This document shows, piece by piece, positions 26,948 through 35,371 of a stretch of DNA of 64,000 nucleotides (positions are counted from its first letter, which is position 1; the number at the start of each line of letters is the position of its first letter). Under the pieces are notes generated by a model that was not told the origin of the DNA, searched no databases, and worked only from the letters and a program-made list of their open reading frames with translations. The DNA comes from DATJGR01 sp963812255. GTDB lineage: Bacteria; Pseudomonadota; Gammaproteobacteria; Pseudomonadales; Azotimanducaceae. The translations under genes were made by a program, and so were the position numbers. Where the stretch lies: the NCBI GenBank assembly GCA_963812255.1, contig CAWEUM010000003.1, forward strand, positions 806,001 to 870,000. The letters run 5' to 3'.

Positions 26948-29076
26948 CGTCTTGCGAGCGTACGGCGCTGACAGCGATCGTCGTCGCGGCCTCCGCAGTA
27001 TGCGCACTGATCGTCTGGTGGCGTCTACCCGATTCGTCCGCCGTGCCCGATTTCGCGACCGTGCGTGCCCGTTGGCAACCGTCGGAGAGTTATCTGCTCG
27101 ACCGTAATGGCGTCCTGCTCGACAGCACGCGGATGGACTACGGCGTGAGACGTTTCGGCTGGGTTGCGCTCGATTCGATTTCAACCGCATTGATCGACGC
27201 CGTCGTCGCTGCCGAGGATCACCGGTTCTGGATCCATCACGGCGTCGATTGGTGGGCGGTGCTCGGCGCGTTGCGTGACAACCTCACCGGCGTACGACGC
27301 CGCGGCGCGAGCACCATCACGATGCAGCTGGCGGCGATGCTCGATCCATCGATTGCGCGGCATCGTCGCGGCTGGAGCGACAAACTTGCTCAGGTGCGCA
27401 CCGCCGTACGCATCGAATCGCGCTGGAGCAAACCGCAGATTCTCGAGGCCTATCTGAATCTGCTCGACTTTCGCGGCGAGCTGCAGGGCATCGATGCCGC
27501 GACGCGTCTGCTGGCCGGCAAGTTGCCGTCGGGGTTGTCGGTAGCCGAGAGTCTGGTGCTCGCCGCGTTGCTGCCTGCGCCGGCGATGGGCACCGAGAAC
27601 GTCGCCGCGCGAGCATGCGTACGCGCGCACGCCGTGCGGTCGACACCGACCTGCAGTGCGATCACCGCAACCACACACACCATGCTCGATCGCGCCGCGC
27701 ACCTGACCGATGCCTCGGACCTGGCTCCGGATCTCGCCGGCGCATTGCTCCAACGACCCGGCCAGCGCCTCCTCACCACGCTCGACGCCAACGTTCAGAG
27801 GATGGCGCGCGACGTCATGCGCAACCATCTGGCGGGCCTCGCACCACACAACGTGCGCGACGGCGCGGCACTGGTCGTGGATAACGCGACCGGCGATGTG
27901 CTGGCCTACATCGGTTCCGCAGGACCCCAATCGCGTGCACGACACGTCGATGGCGTGAGCGCGCATCGCCAGGCGGGATCCACGCTGAAGCCGTTCCTGT
28001 ACGGCCTCGCACTGGAGCAGCGTTATCTCACCAACGCGTCACTGCTCGATGATTCCCCGATCAGCCTCGATACCGCAACCGGGGTTTATCTGCCGCAGAA
28101 TTACGATCGCGACTTCAAGGGGCTGGTCAGCGTGCGCACCGCGCTGGGGAGTTCATTGAACGTACCCGCGGTACGCACGCTGGTACTGGTCGGCGTAGAA
28201 GCCTTCCGCGATCGGCTGCACGCGGTCGGCTATTCCGGGATCACGCACGACGGCGAGTTCTACGGCTACTCGCTGGCGCTCGGCTCCGCCGAAGTGAGCC
28301 TCTGGGAACAGGTCAATGCGTATCGCACCCTTGCGCGTGGCGGGCTCGCCTCACCGCTGCGGCTGCGCGCCGACGAGCCCACCGTGCCGCCTTCCCGGGT
28401 GTCGCCCGCCGTCGCGAGTTTTCTCGTCACCGACGTCTTGAGCGATCGCGCCGCGCGCGTTGCGACGTTCGGCCTCGACAACCACCTCAACACCGGCTTC
28501 TGGAGCGCTGTGAAGACCGGCACCAGCAAAGATCTGCGCGACAACTGGTGCATCGGCTTCACGGATCGATACACCGTTGGCATCTGGGTCGGCAATTTCG
28601 AAGGCGACTCGATGCGCGCCGTCAGCGGCGTCACCGGAGCAGCGCCAGCCTGGCACGACATCGTCGCGGCGTTGCACGCCCGTGGGGACTCGCACGCACC
28701 GGCGCCACCGGCGGGTGTGAATCGAGCCGCAGTGACCTTCGACGGTGGTATCGAGCCACCGCGCCAGGAATGGTTCGCGATGGGAACGGAACTCGCGGCG
28801 GTGGCGCCGGTGCCGTCGCGTGCCGCTCGAGCTCATATCGCAAGCCCCGGCAACGGACTCATCATCGCCATCGATCCCGACATGCCGCCCCAACATCAGC
28901 GCGTTCCGCTGCTCGCGCGCGGCACCACGAAGCAGTTGGCGTTTCGCCTCGACGGCATCGCGATCGGCCCGGCCGACACACAACTGATGTGGATGCCGCG
29001 CGCCGGCGCGCACCAACTCGCTCTGGTCGGTCCGTCCGGAACCGTCATCGATCAAGTGCTGTTCACCGTCCGGTGA
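26944..29076 (+). CDS. pbpC: Penicillin-binding protein 1C
   Basis: A 710-residue bifunctional peptidoglycan synthase. Order: N-terminal membrane anchor (about 8-26), GT51 transglycosylase with catalytic Glu91 in EDHRFWIHHGVDW, transpeptidase with STLK at Ser346, GSSLN, and KTGT at Lys524, then the C-terminal BiPBP_C beta domain found in PBP1C. The TTGLARSL..PGST-like block typical of other PBP1 types is short, as in PBP1C. It starts inside the alpha-2-macroglobulin stop (ATGA overlap), the arrangement seen in E. coli yfhM-pbpC. It probably participates in repair of damaged wall rather than bulk growth (family knowledge). Confidence 0.92.
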   Translation: MTSCERTALTAIVVAASAVCALIVWWRLPDSSAVPDFATVRARWQPSESYLLDRNGVLLDSTRMDYGVRRFGWVALDSISTALIDAVVAAEDHRFWIHHGVDWWAVLGALRDNLTGVRRRGASTITMQLAAMLDPSIARHRRGWSDKLAQVRTAVRIESRWSKPQILEAYLNLLDFRGELQGIDAATRLLAGKLPSGLSVAESLVLAALLPAPAMGTENVAARACVRAHAVRSTPTCSAITATTHTMLDRAAHLTDASDLAPDLAGALLQRPGQRLLTTLDANVQRMARDVMRNHLAGLAPHNVRDGAALVVDNATGDVLAYIGSAGPQSRARHVDGVSAHRQAGSTLKPFLYGLALEQRYLTNASLLDDSPISLDTATGVYLPQNYDRDFKGLVSVRTALGSSLNVPAVRTLVLVGVEAFRDRLHAVGYSGITHDGEFYGYSLALGSAEVSLWEQVNAYRTLARGGLASPLRLRADEPTVPPSRVSPAVASFLVTDVLSDRAARVATFGLDNHLNTGFWSAVKTGTSKDLRDNWCIGFTDRYTVGIWVGNFEGDSMRAVSGVTGAAPAWHDIVAALHARGDSHAPAPPAGVNRAAVTFDGGIEPPRQEWFAMGTELAAVAPVPSRAARAHIASPGNGLIIAIDPDMPPQHQRVPLLARGTTKQLAFRLDGIAIGPADTQLMWMPRAGAHQLALVGPSGTVIDQVLFTVR

Positions 29077-29186
29077 TCAGGAGATCACAACGACGAATCG
29101 TTCGGCATCGCGAGCGTTGATGAAAAGGCATGACGGCCCCCTTATCCATCTACAATACGCGGCGACCCCGTGAACCCGGATGATCC

Positions 29187-30062
29187 ATGCAGCAGAGCCT
29201 CGAGCACCTGATCGCATTGCTCGATCTCGAAGAGATCGACGTCAACCATTTTCGCGGTTCGAGTCCAAACGAAGGTTGGCAGCGTGTGTACGGCGGCCAG
29301 GTGATCGGCCAGGCACTGGTCGCCGCATCGCGCACCGTCGTTCCGGAGCGTCACGCGCATTCGCTGCACGGCTATTTTCTGCGACCCGGCGATACGTCGG
29401 TGCCGATTCTGTACGTCGTCGACCGGATCCGCGACGGCAAGAGCTTCACCACCCGCCGCGTCGTCGCCATCCAGCACGGCAAAGCGATCTTCAACATGGC
29501 GATCTCGTTTCAGAACCACGAGGAAGGTCTGGATCACCAGTTCGACATGCCCGCGGTGCCGCAGCCGGAGGATCTCGAGGACGAAGCATCGCTGCGCCGG
29601 CGGATGTCGAAAGATCTGCCCAGCGAGTATCGCGAGATGTTCACTCGCGAGCGTCCGATCGAAGTGCGCCCGATCGATCCGAACGACTTCTTCAATCCGA
29701 CGCCGCGCGCGCCTTTTCAAAACGGTTGGATGCGCGCGCGCGACGCGCTGCCCGACGATCTCCGCCTGCACCAGTGCGTGCTCGCGTATCTGTCCGATTG
29801 GTCGCTACTCGATACCGCCCTGCTGCCGCATGCGGTGTCGTACACGCAACAGAACCTGCAGAGCGCCAGCCTCGACCACGCAATGTGGTTCCACCGGCCG
29901 TTTCGCGCAGACGAGTGGCTGCTGTTCGTTCAGGACAGTCCAAGCGCATCCGGCGCGCGCGGCTTCAACCGTGGCCTGATCTACCGGCGCGACGGCGCGC
30001 TCGTCGCAAGTGTCGCCCAGGAGGGGTTGATCCGCCTCCATCGCGGGTCAGAGTCGCCCTGA
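29187..30062 (+). CDS. tesB: Acyl-CoA thioesterase II (TesB)
   Basis: A 291-residue double-hotdog thioesterase that cleaves acyl-CoA to fatty acid and CoA in the cytoplasm. The N-terminal hotdog holds VYGGQVIGQALVAA and a SLHGYFLRPGD segment; the C-terminal hotdog holds ASLDHAMWFHRPFR with the catalytic Asp region and a closing LVASVAQEGLIR. Length matches TesB. A TACAAT -10-like box at 29151-29156 is followed by a leader of about 24 bases; the -35 is weak. The last codons run into a CAGAGT-type inverted repeat (30045-30066), giving a Ser-Glu-Ser tail. Confidence 0.92.
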   Translation: MQQSLEHLIALLDLEEIDVNHFRGSSPNEGWQRVYGGQVIGQALVAASRTVVPERHAHSLHGYFLRPGDTSVPILYVVDRIRDGKSFTTRRVVAIQHGKAIFNMAISFQNHEEGLDHQFDMPAVPQPEDLEDEASLRRRMSKDLPSEYREMFTRERPIEVRPIDPNDFFNPTPRAPFQNGWMRARDALPDDLRLHQCVLAYLSDWSLLDTALLPHAVSYTQQNLQSASLDHAMWFHRPFRADEWLLFVQDSPSASGARGFNRGLIYRRDGALVASVAQEGLIRLHRGSESP

Positions 30063-30066
30063 TCCC
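30045..30066. repeat. CAGAGT-type inverted repeat (site 3), overlapping the tesB 3' end
   Basis: GGGTCAGAG, TCG, then CCCTGATCCC: an imperfect inverted repeat whose left half encodes the last TesB residues. It belongs to the same family as the sites at 10945, 16071, 31121, 58040 and 62701. Confidence 0.55.
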
Positions 30067-30175
30067 AGCGGGGTGACCCGCCAGTCTTTGCATTCGCCCA
30101 GACTTGACCACGATAATAACGAGCTTTGCGCTCGCGGCCCTCGCGAGATCAATCAACAGCCTTCAGGGGGAGTGA

Positions 30176-31117
30176 GTGCAGGACATCGAACACATAACCG
30201 GATCGGTCGATTCGCTGAAGAACTCGCTAGAGCAGCACCGCTATATCTGCAGCAATCAGATTGCGACCGCCGTCTACCTGGCATTCCATCTGAAGAAGCC
30301 CGTGCTGATCGAGGGTCCGCCGGGCGTCGGCAAAACCGAGTTGGCGAAGACCACCGCCACGATGTTCGATATGCCGCTGATTCGCCTGCAATGTTACGAG
30401 GGCCTCGATGAAGCCAAGGCACTGTACGAGTGGAAGTACGGCAAGCAGTTGCTGTACACCCAGGTATTGAAGGAAACCCTCGACGAAGTGCTGCAGGGTG
30501 CCAAAGGCTTCAGGGAGTCTGTGAGCCGGCTGCACGAGTTCGGCGACATTTTTTTCTCCGAGGAGTTCATCGAACCGCGACCGCTGCTGAAGGCGTTGAA
30601 GGAGGAGCACGGCTGCGTACTGCTGATCGATGAAGTCGACAAATCCGACCACGAATTCGAATCACTGCTGCTGGAAATCCTGTCGGACTTCCAGGTGTCG
30701 ATTCCCGAGATCGGAACGGTGAAAGCCAAAGCCGAACCGCCGCTGGTGTTTCTGACCAGCAACAACACCCGCGAGATATCCGACGCGCTGAAGCGACGCT
30801 GCCTGCACCTGTACATTCCGTTTCCGGACATCGAGCTCGAGCAACGCATCATCCACGCGCGCGTACCGGAAATTCTGCCGGAGCTGCGCAGGCAGCTGGT
30901 CAACTTCATCCACGAACTGCGCGACCTGGACCTGAAAAAAGTGCCGGCCATATCGGAAACGATCGATTGGGCACGCACGCTGCTGCTGTTGCACGCGGAG
31001 CGGCTCGAACCGGAACTCGTCCGCGACACATTGAACGTGATCCTGAAGTTTCAGGACGACATCGTGAACGTCGAAGCCGAGTTGACGACGTTGACGAGCA
31101 AGGCGACAAAAGGCTAG
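30176..31117 (+). CDS. MoxR-family AAA+ ATPase
   Basis: A 313-residue MoxR-type AAA+ ATPase. Walker A is GPPGVGKT at residues 47-54, Walker B is LLIDEVDK near 150, sensor-1 is FLTSNNTRE, and the arginine finger region is DALKRRCLHLYIPFP. The start is GTG 30176 with GGGGGAGTGA directly upstream. MoxR ATPases act with VWA-domain partners as chaperones that insert metals or assemble complexes; the partner is the next gene, after a 62-base gap containing a long hairpin (31121-31168). The client is unknown; the following opp genes are co-oriented. Confidence 0.9.
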   Translation: MQDIEHITGSVDSLKNSLEQHRYICSNQIATAVYLAFHLKKPVLIEGPPGVGKTELAKTTATMFDMPLIRLQCYEGLDEAKALYEWKYGKQLLYTQVLKETLDEVLQGAKGFRESVSRLHEFGDIFFSEEFIEPRPLLKALKEEHGCVLLIDEVDKSDHEFESLLLEILSDFQVSIPEIGTVKAKAEPPLVFLTSNNTREISDALKRRCLHLYIPFPDIELEQRIIHARVPEILPELRRQLVNFIHELRDLDLKKVPAISETIDWARTLLLLHAERLEPELVRDTLNVILKFQDDIVNVEAELTTLTSKATKG

Positions 31118-31120
31118 GAC

Positions 31121-31168
31121 AAATGCGGTCAGAGCGCTTTTCGCGGCGAAAATCACTCTGACCCATTT
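31121..31168 (+). repeat. Long hairpin with CAGAGT-type arms (site 4)
   Basis: Outer arms AAATGcGGTCAGAG (31121-31134) and CTCTGACCcATTT (31156-31168) are near-perfect complements, with an inner TTTTCGC/GCGAAAA stem. It lies between the MoxR and VWA genes and ends two bases before the VWA ribosome site GGAGG (31171-31175). It may lower downstream expression or be a mobile-type repeat. Confidence 0.65.
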
Positions 31169-31179
31169 CTGGAGGCGCG

Positions 31180-32673
31180 GTGGAACGCACGCTATCCAAC
31201 TTCATTCGCGCGCTGCGCAACGCCGAGGTCCGCGTGTCGACCGCGGAGACGCTGGATGCGTTCAACACGATGGAACTGGTCGGCTATCGCGACCGTGCGT
31301 TCCTGAAGGACGCGCTGTCGATGGTGTTGCCGAAGACCGCCGACGAGAAAGAATCTTTCAGCGACTGCTTCGACGCGTTCTTCTCGTTCAAGAAATTCGA
31401 CACCGATCCGCCGCGCGAAGACGAGTCGTCGGCCGGCGCCGACAACACCGATGAGGAGGGCCGCGAACAGGATGGCGACGACGCGCAGGGCGGCCAAGGT
31501 GCCGAAGGGCGCGGTGCAGCAGCCGGCGGCAGTGGCGCGCGCAAGTCGAAGCAGCGCGGCGGCGAAGACGAAGCGGACGAAGACCTCGGCGAAGGCGAAA
31601 TGTCCGAGCCGACGTCGAGCCTCGGTAAGCTGCTGATCGAAGGCGCGCGCGCCGAACTCGCGATGGCAATGGCGAGTGCGGCCGAAACGGTCGATCTCAA
31701 ATCGATCCAGGTGTTCACGCAGAAAGGCCTCTACACGCGCAGGATCATGGAGGCGATGGGGCTCAACGACCTGTCGCGGGAAATCTCGTCGCTGCGGCAG
31801 AGCCGCGCGACGCCGGCGCGCAGACTGGGTCAGGAACTGAAAAAACGCCGGGAGTGGTTGCGTGAACAGGTGCGCGACTACGTCGAACAGCAATTTCTGC
31901 TGCACGCGGATGCGACCGGACGGCGCCTGCGCGAAGAGCTGTTGCGCAAGGTGAAACTATCCAACGTCGAACAGCGCAACTTCCGGCTCATTCAGGAAGT
32001 CGTGTTCCGGATGGCGAAAAAACTTGCCGCGCTGCATTCACGCCGCAAGAAGGTCTTCAAGCGCGGCGCGTTGAACCTGCCTCGCACGCTGCGCCGCAAC
32101 ATGGCGTACGACGGTGCAATCTTCGATCTGCACTGGAAATCGGTGAAGATCGACCGGCCCAAGGTGTTTGCCATCTGCGACGTCAGCGGCTCCGTTGCCA
32201 ACTACGCACGCTTCATGTTGATGTTCCTGTACAGCCTCGAAGAGGTGATGCCGAAGGTGCGTTCGTTCGCGTTTTCGTCGGACCTGGCCGAGGTGACCGA
32301 GCTGTTCGAACGGAACAACATCGAAGATGCAATTGCCAAGGCGCTGCGTGACTACAGCGGTGGCTCCACCGACTACGGCCAGGCGTTCGCCGACTTCAAG
32401 AAGCTGTGTCTCGACGACGTCGACAACCGCACCACGATCATCATCCTCGGCGATGCCCGCAACAACTATGGCGAGCCGCGCACCGACATCCTCAAAGAGA
32501 TGTACGACCGCTGCAAACGGCTGATCTGGCTGAATCCGGAATCTCGCAACAGTTGGACCGTCGGCGACGCCGAGATGCGCCGCTATTCTGCCTACGCGCA
32601 CCAGGTGGAGGAATGCAACAGCCTCATGCATTTGGAGCGCATAGTCGGTAACCTGCTGCGCACCGTTCAGTAG
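31180..32673 (+). CDS. VWA domain-containing CoxE-like protein, partner of MoxR
   Basis: A 497-residue protein. The C-terminal half is a von Willebrand A domain with the MIDAS motif DVSGSV (within FAICDVSGSVANY), the second MIDAS threonine region GGSTDYG, and IIILGDARNN. The N-terminal half has a charged, low-complexity acidic/Gly-Ala linker (about residues 85-150). This layout matches CoxE-like VWA proteins, which work with MoxR ATPases to mature metalloenzymes. The start is GTG 31180, four bases after GGAGG. It lies downstream of the MoxR gene and 15 bases before the oligopeptide transporter, so it may belong to the same transcript. No CO dehydrogenase gene is visible, so the client is unknown. 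Confidence 0.85.
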   Translation: MERTLSNFIRALRNAEVRVSTAETLDAFNTMELVGYRDRAFLKDALSMVLPKTADEKESFSDCFDAFFSFKKFDTDPPREDESSAGADNTDEEGREQDGDDAQGGQGAEGRGAAAGGSGARKSKQRGGEDEADEDLGEGEMSEPTSSLGKLLIEGARAELAMAMASAAETVDLKSIQVFTQKGLYTRRIMEAMGLNDLSREISSLRQSRATPARRLGQELKKRREWLREQVRDYVEQQFLLHADATGRRLREELLRKVKLSNVEQRNFRLIQEVVFRMAKKLAALHSRRKKVFKRGALNLPRTLRRNMAYDGAIFDLHWKSVKIDRPKVFAICDVSGSVANYARFMLMFLYSLEEVMPKVRSFAFSSDLAEVTELFERNNIEDAIAKALRDYSGGSTDYGQAFADFKKLCLDDVDNRTTIIILGDARNNYGEPRTDILKEMYDRCKRLIWLNPESRNSWTVGDAEMRRYSAYAHQVEECNSLMHLERIVGNLLRTVQ

Positions 32674-32688
32674 CGCGCCGTACGCGAC

Positions 32689-34389
32689 ATGAGTGAAGTC
32701 ATCACCGATTCTGGCGACTCCTTCACCCGCACGGCCGCGCGTCAGCTACTGCTGCTTGCCGCACTCGGGGTCGCTGCATTCATCGCGTTGGCGATGCTGC
32801 TGGGTTGGCTGTCGCGAGTCACCAGCGGCAGCGAGGGTCTTTCGGACGCCGTCGATCCCTTGACGAAGACGATCACGCTGGCGATCGGCGCCGAACCACC
32901 GCAACTCGATAGCTCCCGCGCCACGGACCAGGTCAGTGGCTTCGTGCTGGGTCATGTGATGGAAAGCCTGTTGCGCCGCGGTCCGGGTACCAAGCTGGAA
33001 CCCGGGGTCGCGCAGCGCTGGGAGATCACGCCGACCGGCGCCACGTTCTGGCTGCGCGCCGATGCCCGCTGGAGCGACGGTAAACCTGTCACCGCGCACG
33101 ACTTCGTGTTCGCATGGCGCAAGGTGGTGGATCCGGCGACTGCATCGGAATACGCGTTCTTTCTGTTTCCGGTGAAAAACGGCGAGCGCATCAACGAAGG
33201 CCAACTGGCAGTCGATGCGTTGGGCGTGCGCGCCGTTGACGACCGCACCCTTGCGGTCGAATTCGAACGGCCGACGCCGTACTTCGAAAAGCTCGTGGTG
33301 TACGCCACGTACGGAGCCATTCGGCAGGATTTCTACGAAGCGAGCAACGGCCGCTACGGCGCGGACGCCGACACGATGCTTTACAACGGGCCGTTCCGCA
33401 TCACCACGTGGGTGCACGGCGCACATCTGCGCATGGAGAAGAATCCGTACTACTGGAACGCGGACCGCATCCGGCTCAACGTGATCGACATCCCATATGT
33501 CACGGCCGATCCGAACGCGGTGCTGAATCTGTTCAAGGATGGCAAGGTCGCCACTGCCGGACTCGACGCGGACACGCTGGAAAACGCACTCGAACAGGGC
33601 TGGCCGATCCACCGATTCACCGACGGCTCGGTGTTCTACATCGAATTCAACCACCGGCACGGCCGCCTGACAGACAATCTGAATCTGCGCAAGGCGCTGC
33701 TGCTGGTGGCGGATCCAAGTGAACTCGTCAACAAGGTGATGAAGCTGCCGGGTAACCTGCCGGGTATCTCGCTGTTCCCGGCGTGGCTGCGCGGTACGAA
33801 TGGCTATTTTCGCCAGGAGTATCCACCGCAACCGCTGCGCGTGGACATACCCGCCGCGCGCCGCCATCTGGAACTTGCCAAACAGGAACTCGGCCTCACC
33901 AAGTGGCCGCCGCTGGTGCTGCTGACCGGCGACAATCCGCAGTCGGCGACGCAAGCCGAGTATTTCCAGAACGTCTTCAAGCGCACGCTCGGCCTCGACA
34001 TCAAGATCGACAAGCAGATCTTCAAGCAGCGCCTCGCGAAGATGACCGCGGGCGAGTTCGACATGGTCATGGCGGGCTGGGGGCCGGACTACGACGATCC
34101 GCTGACGTTCGCCGATTTGTTCACGTCGTGGAACAAGAACAATCGCGGCGAGTACTCCAATCCGAATCTCGACCATCTGGTGCGCATCGCCCAGAGCTCG
34201 CTCGATACGAAGACGCGCATGGATGCATTCGGCGAGATACAGAAGATCGTCCGCGACGACGTCGTGATCATTCCGAACTACGAACGCGGCCTGGTGTATG
34301 TGTCGGATCCGCGCCTGAAAGGCGTCGAGCGGCGCGTCGTCGGCGCCGATCCAGACTATACCAACGCCTATATCGAGGGGAGCCGATGA
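32689..34389 (+). CDS. oppA: Oligopeptide ABC transporter substrate-binding protein (OppA-like), membrane-anchored
   Basis: A 566-residue SBP_bac_5 family protein. Instead of a cleavable signal or lipobox it has a hydrophilic start followed by one hydrophobic helix at about residues 17-40, with no clear cleavage site, so it is likely tethered to the inner membrane with the binding domain in the periplasm. The binding domain shows the typical EPPQLDSS, WSDGKPVTAHDFVFAWRKV and GWGPDYDDP segments of OppA proteins. It is the first of five opp genes (A, B, C, D, F). Substrate is probably a peptide, possibly murein peptides (inference only). Confidence 0.88.
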   Translation: MSEVITDSGDSFTRTAARQLLLLAALGVAAFIALAMLLGWLSRVTSGSEGLSDAVDPLTKTITLAIGAEPPQLDSSRATDQVSGFVLGHVMESLLRRGPGTKLEPGVAQRWEITPTGATFWLRADARWSDGKPVTAHDFVFAWRKVVDPATASEYAFFLFPVKNGERINEGQLAVDALGVRAVDDRTLAVEFERPTPYFEKLVVYATYGAIRQDFYEASNGRYGADADTMLYNGPFRITTWVHGAHLRMEKNPYYWNADRIRLNVIDIPYVTADPNAVLNLFKDGKVATAGLDADTLENALEQGWPIHRFTDGSVFYIEFNHRHGRLTDNLNLRKALLLVADPSELVNKVMKLPGNLPGISLFPAWLRGTNGYFRQEYPPQPLRVDIPAARRHLELAKQELGLTKWPPLVLLTGDNPQSATQAEYFQNVFKRTLGLDIKIDKQIFKQRLAKMTAGEFDMVMAGWGPDYDDPLTFADLFTSWNKNNRGEYSNPNLDHLVRIAQSSLDTKTRMDAFGEIQKIVRDDVVIIPNYERGLVYVSDPRLKGVERRVVGADPDYTNAYIEGSR

Positions 34390-34423
34390 TCCACCGCCGC
34401 GTCGGTCGACGGCGCTAATCGAA

Positions 34424-35356
34424 ATGTTGCGCTACACGATCAAGCGGCTGATTCAAGGCGTCATCACAGTCTGGTTCATCGCCACCGCGACGTTCATCGC
34501 GATGCACGCGGTGCCGGGCGATCCGCTGATCAACGACAAGGCCGTCACGGCGCAGGTCCGCAAGAATCTCGAAGCGAAATACGGCCTCGACAAGCCGGTG
34601 ATGCAGCAATACCTGATCTACATGGACAACATGCTGCGCGGCGACTTCGGTATTTCGTTCACGCAACAGAATCGCAGCGTCAACGACATCATCATCAAGC
34701 ATTTTCCGGTGTCGGCGACGTTGGGCATTCTGGCGATCGTATTCGCCGCCATCGGCGGCGTGCTGTGGGGTGCACTCACCGCGCTGTATCGCAATCGCCT
34801 GCCGGACATCGTGATCATGTTCCTCGTGATACTGGGCATCTCGGTACCGAACTTCGTGTTCGCCGCGCTCGGTCAGTTGGGGCTGGTGAACCTCAATGCG
34901 CTGTTTCATCGCACACTGTTGCCTGTCGCGGGCTGGGGCAGCGTCGCGCACATGATCGTACCGTCGCTGGTACTCGGTCTCGGCACGATGGCGTTCCTCA
35001 CCCGGCTGATGCGCTCTTCGATGCTCGAGATCGTCAACGCAGACTATGTGCGCACTGCCAAGGCGAAAGGCCTGCCGATTACCCGCATCTTTCTGAAGCA
35101 TGAGTTGCGCAATGCGATCCTGCCGGTCATCACCGTGCTCGGCCCGGCAATCGCCGCAATCACGACCGGCGGTTTCGTCGTCGAACTGGTGTTCGCAATT
35201 CCGGGCCTCGGCCGTTATTTCGTGCAGGCAGTCCAGCAACTCGACTACACCGTGATCATGGGTACCACCGTGTTCTACGGCGCTTTTCTGGTGTTCATGG
35301 TCATCCTCGTCGATCTGCTTTATGGGTTCGTCGATCCGCGCGTCAGGCTCGAGTAG
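34424..35356 (+). CDS. oppB: Oligopeptide ABC transporter permease (OppB-like)
   Basis: A 310-residue BPD-transport permease with six predicted helices, the first at about residues 10-30. It carries the family N-terminal block (LRYTIKRLIQGVITVWFIATATF) and the cytoplasmic EAA-type loop beginning YVRTAKAKGLP. Length is normal for OppB/DppB. It lies 34 bases after oppA, followed 15 bases later by oppC. It forms the heterodimeric pore with OppC. Confidence 0.9.
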   Translation: MLRYTIKRLIQGVITVWFIATATFIAMHAVPGDPLINDKAVTAQVRKNLEAKYGLDKPVMQQYLIYMDNMLRGDFGISFTQQNRSVNDIIIKHFPVSATLGILAIVFAAIGGVLWGALTALYRNRLPDIVIMFLVILGISVPNFVFAALGQLGLVNLNALFHRTLLPVAGWGSVAHMIVPSLVLGLGTMAFLTRLMRSSMLEIVNADYVRTAKAKGLPITRIFLKHELRNAILPVITVLGPAIAAITTGGFVVELVFAIPGLGRYFVQAVQQLDYTVIMGTTVFYGAFLVFMVILVDLLYGFVDPRVRLE

Positions 35357-35371
35357 TGGTGGCGAGTAGCG

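Noticed and set aside
30086..30117. Possible promoter TTTGCA then GATAAT before the MoxR gene
   Set aside because: The spacing is about 20 bases and both boxes are poor, so support is too weak to list.
32746..34176. A 476-residue minus-strand frame opposite oppA
   Set aside because: It is a reverse-frame shadow; the plus strand carries a complete substrate-binding protein in an opp operon.
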